Assembly: GCA_964344295.1 (NCBI GenBank)
Contig: CAYFMR010000022.1
Span: forward strand, 1-8,523
Direction: 5' to 3'
Length of the DNA: 8,523 nt
DNA from: JAAYFJ01 sp964344295
GTDB lineage: Bacteria > Bacillota > Clostridia > Tissierellales > Peptoniphilaceae
The notes under the pieces are model-generated. The model saw only the letters and a program-made list of their open reading frames with translations. It searched no databases and was not told where the DNA came from. Within the stretch, counting starts at the first letter, position 1, and every line of letters begins with the position of its first letter. This document shows positions 5,773 to 8,523 of the stretch, piece after piece. Both the position numbers and the translations under genes were made by a program.

Positions 5773-7257
5773 ATGAAAAAAATTTTAGCCGTCGGGTTGG
5801 TCTTGCTTATCCTGGTCACCGGCTGCCAGCCAAATCAAACCGATACCGCCACTCCTCCGGAGACTCAGGCAAATGAGTACACCACCGATATCGTCATCGT
5901 GGGTTCAGGACTTTCTGGCCTGTCCACCTCCATCTCGGCCCTGGAAGCGGGGGCTTCGGTGATCTTGGTGGAGAAAGCCCCGGTCCTCGGCGCCACTTTC
6001 TTCACCTCCAAGGGCAATATCATGAACGCCATGGTGGAAGAAAACGAGGAGGCCCACATCACCGAGTCCGATGATACCTTAGACGCCGCCCTGGATCGTT
6101 GGAAGATCTGGGCCAATATGGCCAATGACGGTCCCGACCACGTGGATTACGACAGGGTGAAGACCGTGCTCATCGAGAGCGCCAAGACCGTCAAATGGCT
6201 GGAAGACATGGGTGTGAACATGGAACCGTCCTTTACCTATGAACAGCGAGGCGAGGACGTCGCCAAGGTGGTCCAACAAGGCGATGAAGTGGAAGGACGC
6301 ACCCTGATCACCAGTCTGGAAGAGCGGTTTGATGAGCTGGGAGGGGTCAAGCTGGTCTCCACCAATGCCACGGAACTCCTCGTCACCGACGGAGAGGTCA
6401 CCGGTATTAAAGCCGAGCAAAACGGAGAACCCGTCACCATCCACGCCAAAAAGACGGTGCTAGCCACCGGCGGCTTTGGAGGTAACCCCGACCTCTTGGA
6501 AGAAAAGATCCCCAACCTGAAAGACACGGGATACATCTTCTCGGGGAATCCGGAAAACGTCGGAGCCGGCGAGCTCATGGCCAAGGCAGCCCATGCCCAA
6601 ATCTATACCACCGCATGGATCATCCCCTCACCGGGCATCCTGCTTCCCGACGAGGCCCTCATCGCAGAGGACGGCAACTTTAGAAAGCTCAATAACTTTT
6701 CCCCCTTTGCCATGAACCTGATCCAAAGCCATATCCTGGTCAATGGAGAGGGCGAGCGATTTGTGGATGAAAGCCTCTCCGGAGTGGAAATCAGCTCCGC
6801 CATCCTGGACCACAGACTCAATCCCGTCTACCTCGTTTTAGACGATACGAACGCAGATATAGTGGACCTCTTAGAACAACACCTCAACAGCGAAAAAGTG
6901 ATCAAACTGGAAGGCGACTTTGACACTCTGCCCGCACTCTCTGAGACGCTGGCAGCGGTGGGGACAAACGCCGATCCCTATCCCAAAGATCCCGATCTGG
7001 CCCATCCCTATGAAGGAGACACGATTTACCTAGTCAAGATGGTTCCCGACTTTGTGGCCACCATTGGCGGCGTGGTCACCAATGCGGATAACCAAGTCCT
7101 GGCCGAAGACGGAGAACCCATCGGAAACCTCTATGCGGTGGGAGAATTGGCTCACCAATTTATGTATAACCGCGCCCACTTCGCCAACGCCAGTAACTCC
7201 GCCAGCCTGTCCCTGGGAAGGCTCTTAGGCCAAACCTTGGCCGAAGAGGCGAAATAG
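5773..7257 (+). CDS. Secreted FAD-binding lipoprotein of the flavocytochrome-c/fumarate-reductase family
   Basis: A 494-residue flavoprotein. Residues 1-17 form a lipoprotein signal ending in VTG-Cys18, so it should be lipid-anchored outside the membrane. The FAD-binding domain starts with DIVIVGSGLSGLSTSISALEAG (from 39) and Glu67 for the ribose; VLATGGFGGN (229-238) and GNLYAVGE (451-458) complete the FAD site. No haem-binding CXXCH motif and no FMN-binding domain is present. The fold is that of extracytoplasmic fumarate or urocanate reductases. By eye, however, several residues essential in Shewanella Fcc3 are replaced, so the substrate is probably different. The start is ATG 5773 with AGGAGG 6 nt upstream; a frame opening at 5635 would bury the signal peptide. 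It is a single-gene unit ending in its own terminator. Electrons would need an unseen membrane donor. Confidence 0.87.
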   Translation: MKKILAVGLVLLILVTGCQPNQTDTATPPETQANEYTTDIVIVGSGLSGLSTSISALEAGASVILVEKAPVLGATFFTSKGNIMNAMVEENEEAHITESDDTLDAALDRWKIWANMANDGPDHVDYDRVKTVLIESAKTVKWLEDMGVNMEPSFTYEQRGEDVAKVVQQGDEVEGRTLITSLEERFDELGGVKLVSTNATELLVTDGEVTGIKAEQNGEPVTIHAKKTVLATGGFGGNPDLLEEKIPNLKDTGYIFSGNPENVGAGELMAKAAHAQIYTTAWIIPSPGILLPDEALIAEDGNFRKLNNFSPFAMNLIQSHILVNGEGERFVDESLSGVEISSAILDHRLNPVYLVLDDTNADIVDLLEQHLNSEKVIKLEGDFDTLPALSETLAAVGTNADPYPKDPDLAHPYEGDTIYLVKMVPDFVATIGGVVTNADNQVLAEDGEPIGNLYAVGELAHQFMYNRAHFANASNSASLSLGRLLGQTLAEEAK

Positions 7258-7287
7258 ATCGACAAATCAACGCCGACCCGCATACAG

Positions 7288-7321
7288 AAGACACACGATG
7301 GATTCTATCGTGCGTCTTTTT
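7288..7321 (+). terminator. Intrinsic terminator of the flavoprotein gene
   Basis: AAGAC-A-CACGAT (7288-7299) pairs with ATCGTG-C-GTCTT (7307-7318) with one internal mismatch and a 7-nt loop. A run of Ts to 7321 follows. It begins 30 nt after the stop codon. Confidence 0.8.
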
Positions 7322-7323
7322 CT

Positions 7324-7510
7324 CTCCATATTTATGATTTAAAATGAAGATCAAAAGAATTCCCGAGGCGATTTTTCGTTTTAATCTGGATTTTTCATCA
7401 TGTTTTGTATTGGCTTTTGGATTTGCATTTTCCGTGGGCACTTGTATTTTCCCTTTTCTTTTGGATCTCCATGGCGGCAGGCAGGTCAAAAACCGTTCTC
7501 AAGCGGACGT
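7324..7510. other. Non-coding stretch between two facing terminators
   Basis: About 190 nt, T-rich on the plus strand (runs such as GATTTTTCGTTTTAAT) and A-rich on the minus. Open frames cross it on both strands, but each runs into the flavoprotein gene or through the rRNA terminator and 5S fragment and lacks a ribosome binding site. I see no gene, repeat or promoter that I can support. Confidence 0.5.
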
Positions 7511-7538
7511 AAAAAAAGACTTCCCACGGAGTCTTTTT
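7511..7538 (-). terminator. Terminator following the 5S rRNA fragment
   Basis: On the minus strand AAAAAGACT (7530-7538), an 8-nt loop and AGTCTTTTTTT (7511-7521) form a 9-bp stem with seven Ts. It lies immediately downstream of the 5S 3' end, as in an rRNA operon. It now also ends the accessory genes upstream. Confidence 0.85.
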
Positions 7539-7541
7539 CTA

Positions 7542-7600
7542 ACCGGCAATGTCCTACTCTCCCAGGTCGTCACCAACCAAGTACCATCGGCGCAAAGGTT
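7542..7600 (-). rRNA. rrf: 5S rRNA, 3' half only (truncated remnant)
   Basis: The minus strand reads TTGCGCCGATGGTACTTGG, then GGGAGAGTAGGAC and ATTGCCGG. These are the conserved 3' half of bacterial 5S rRNA: loop-A-distal GCGCCGATGGTA, helix IV, GAGAGTAGG and the closing helix strand. The upstream half, with its CCGAACACGGAAGTTAAG core and the 5' closing strand, is absent. In its place is the 3' end of a protein-coding gene whose TGA stop (7600-7602) abuts the fragment. About half of the normal length is present, so it cannot form a functional 5S rRNA. A similarity of AGTGAACC to the AGTTAAG core may mark the break point. Confidence 0.85.
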
Positions 7601-7839
7601 CACTCACGATTTATGTTCTTCACTATTTTTTCTAACGCAAATAAGCCAAGGCTAATGCTGGCAAAAAGAAAGGCGTTATACAGCACATTGACGACAAAAG
7701 CCACCACGACTTGAAATGGTAACGTGCCGTTTATGATCATCATAAATTCCGGTTGCAAAAAAAACTTGGTCAATGGAACGATTACGGCAAAAACAAGGCT
7801 CATGATTGCCACTATATGTAAACCACGTTCTAATTTCAT
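7600..7839 (-). CDS. Small two-helix membrane protein of unknown function
   Basis: A 79-residue protein if read from ATG 7839. It has two hydrophobic helices, roughly residues 7-27 (HIVAIMSLVFAVIVPLTKFF) and 44-68 (FQVVVAFVVNVLYNAFLFASISLGL), and a basic C-terminal tail. No family is recognised. Start choice is uncertain: ATG 7839 has a GGTGAG-like sequence just upstream, while GTG 7848 and TTG 7851 are in frame and an AGG lies a few bases before them. The stop codon of the upstream reading frame (7845-7847) overlaps this start region, suggesting translational coupling. Its own TGA touches the 5S rRNA fragment. Base composition is visibly AT-richer than the genes to the left, consistent with accessory DNA. 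Confidence 0.6.
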   Translation of the reverse strand: MKLERGLHIVAIMSLVFAVIVPLTKFFLQPEFMMIINGTLPFQVVVAFVVNVLYNAFLFASISLGLFALEKIVKNINRE

Positions 7840-7844
7840 CTCGC

Positions 7845-8063
7845 TCACCAATGCAACCTAGCCACAATATTTAATACGACTGTTTTCGCGCCCAAATCCA
7901 TTGTATAGGATAAAATATCTCCTCCAACAGTAAGACGACTTCCATTGTTGATGAAAAATTGCCCTGTTGCGGAAATACGACAGGATGTAGCACTTAATGG
8001 ATCTATATTAAAGCCTCCTCCATTCCAAGTGGCATCTTGATTTTCAACACTGGCATAGGGAAA
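7845..8063 (-). pseudogene. In-frame continuation of the secreted protein after a TGA
   Basis: Directly after the TGA at 8064-8066 the same frame stays open for 72 codons to a second TGA at 7845-7847. The residues look like a real, beta-strand-rich secreted domain, for example NGGGFNIDPLSATSCRISATG and later GSRLTVGGDILSYTMDLG. No ATG, GTG or TTG start with a ribosome binding site exists near its beginning. The simplest reading is that 8435 to 7845 was one gene of about 196 codons, now split by a nonsense codon. Programmed read-through or a sequencing error are alternatives. No family was recognised. Confidence 0.55.
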
Positions 8064-8435
8064 TCAAAAATCTAGCACTTGTACCACCTGCCCTGTCACC
8101 TTATTCACCACCACTTTTGCTTCTGTGGTGATCACTGGATATAAAACACATAAATTAGTCTCAATTCTCCCCGCCCTACCTGATTTTGTGCGGTAAGCAA
8201 TCATTTCATCAATCGATAATGGAACGACTTCCGAAAGTTCTTTTTTCATTTCTTCTTCAAAGGCAGTATTATGTTGCACGGCTTTTGCACACACATACCT
8301 CTCCATCGTGTTTTCCGGGTATGCTGACATAAAAGCATTCGCATCTCCTATCTCACTCTTTGCCATTGCGCATAAGGGTGCACATAAGACAAAAACCAAA
8401 AGCATGCTTAAGCTCAATACTAAATATTTTTTAAT
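8064..8435 (-). CDS. Secreted protein, N-terminal part, with apparent ATT start
   Basis: A 123-residue frame. If it begins at ATT 8435 it gives a complete signal peptide: KKYLVLSLSMLLVFVLCAP, with likely cleavage after AMA. AAGGGGAG lies 6 nt before that ATT. In-frame alternatives are TTG 8417 and ATG 8405, both without a ribosome binding site and lacking the basic KK end of the signal. An in-frame TAG lies five codons upstream, so no earlier start exists. The mature part holds two cysteines (RYVCAKAV and TNLCVLYP), which could form a disulfide, and ends with VVNKVTGQVVQVLDF. The family is not recognised. The gene continues in frame beyond the TGA, so this product is probably truncated. The two-helix membrane protein follows in the same unit. 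Confidence 0.55.
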   Translation of the reverse strand: MKKYLVLSLSMLLVFVLCAPLCAMAKSEIGDANAFMSAYPENTMERYVCAKAVQHNTAFEEEMKKELSEVVPLSIDEMIAYRTKSGRAGRIETNLCVLYPVITTEAKVVVNKVTGQVVQVLDF

Positions 8436-8523
8436 CGTCCGCTCCCCTTTCTAAAACAGAATGATCCACTCAAATTCCCTCATCATTTTTTCATTAGAAT
8501 CCCTCCTCTATATGATATTTATA
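8436..8523 (-). promoter_or_regulatory. Leader region with a strong ribosome binding site and stunted short frames
   Basis: On the minus strand AGGAGGG (8501-8507) stands 6 nt before ATG 8494, but that frame is only ATG AAA AAA TGA. A second frame, from ATG 8486, encodes MMREFEWIILF and stops at TAG 8451-8453, touching the ribosome binding site of the secreted protein. AT-rich sequence at the window edge may hold the promoter. Confidence 0.3.

Noticed and set aside
7344..7714. Two overlapping plus-strand open frames of about 100 codons
   Set aside because: They lack ribosome binding sites and run through the rRNA terminator, the 5S fragment and the opposing small membrane-protein gene.
7600..8523. 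Insertion sequence or integrase-type mobile element
   Set aside because: No transposase or recombinase reading frame, terminal inverted repeats or target duplications are visible; only the 5S break point hints at rearrangement.
1..8523. CRISPR array or tandem repeats
   Set aside because: No regularly spaced direct repeats were seen on reading through the window.

Overview
The window looks like a chromosomal segment from a low-G+C-phylum (Firmicutes/Bacillota) anaerobe, most likely Clostridia or a relative, with a moderately high G+C genome. The evidence is strong AGGAGG-type ribosome binding sites, GTG/TTG/ATG start usage, a SpoIIM-family protein, the tRNA-Ser/tadA neighbourhood, a BlaI-family repressor and a lipoprotein flavoprotein. 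I cannot name the species.

Left part (1-1166, minus strand): a SpoIIM-family membrane protein, then tadA (tRNA adenosine deaminase), then the 5' half of a tRNA-Ser(CGA) cut by the window edge. Between spoIIM and the next operon (1167-1444) two back-to-back promoters share one -35 region. The minus one serves spoIIM. The plus one is near-consensus and drives a roughly 170-nt untranslated, highly structured RNA that ends in a good intrinsic terminator and faces the 3' end of fetB. This is the best candidate for something undescribed here.

Middle part: fetA and fetB (1445-2861, minus) form an overlapping two-gene operon for a FetAB-type (UPF0014) ABC exporter. Divergent from it is a TIM-barrel-like protein of uncertain function (2987-3706, plus). 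It converges on an EamA/DMT-family transporter (3796-4725, minus) through a shared bidirectional terminator. Upstream of the transporter are a possible leader attenuator, a TATAAT promoter element and a perfect palindrome, then the 3' tail of an otherwise lost gene with its terminator, and an orphan BlaI/MecI-type repressor (5034-5438, minus, TTG start).

Right part: a secreted lipoprotein FAD enzyme of the flavocytochrome-c/fumarate-reductase family (5773-7257, plus) in which most catalytic residues of that family appear to be replaced. Beyond its terminator the sequence changes character. A 3' half of 5S rRNA with its terminator (7511-7600, minus) abuts a small AT-richer gene set on the same strand: a two-helix membrane protein and, upstream of it, a secreted protein that seems to start at ATT and is interrupted by an in-frame TGA. 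This looks like a rearranged rRNA-operon end joined to accessory, partly decayed genes.
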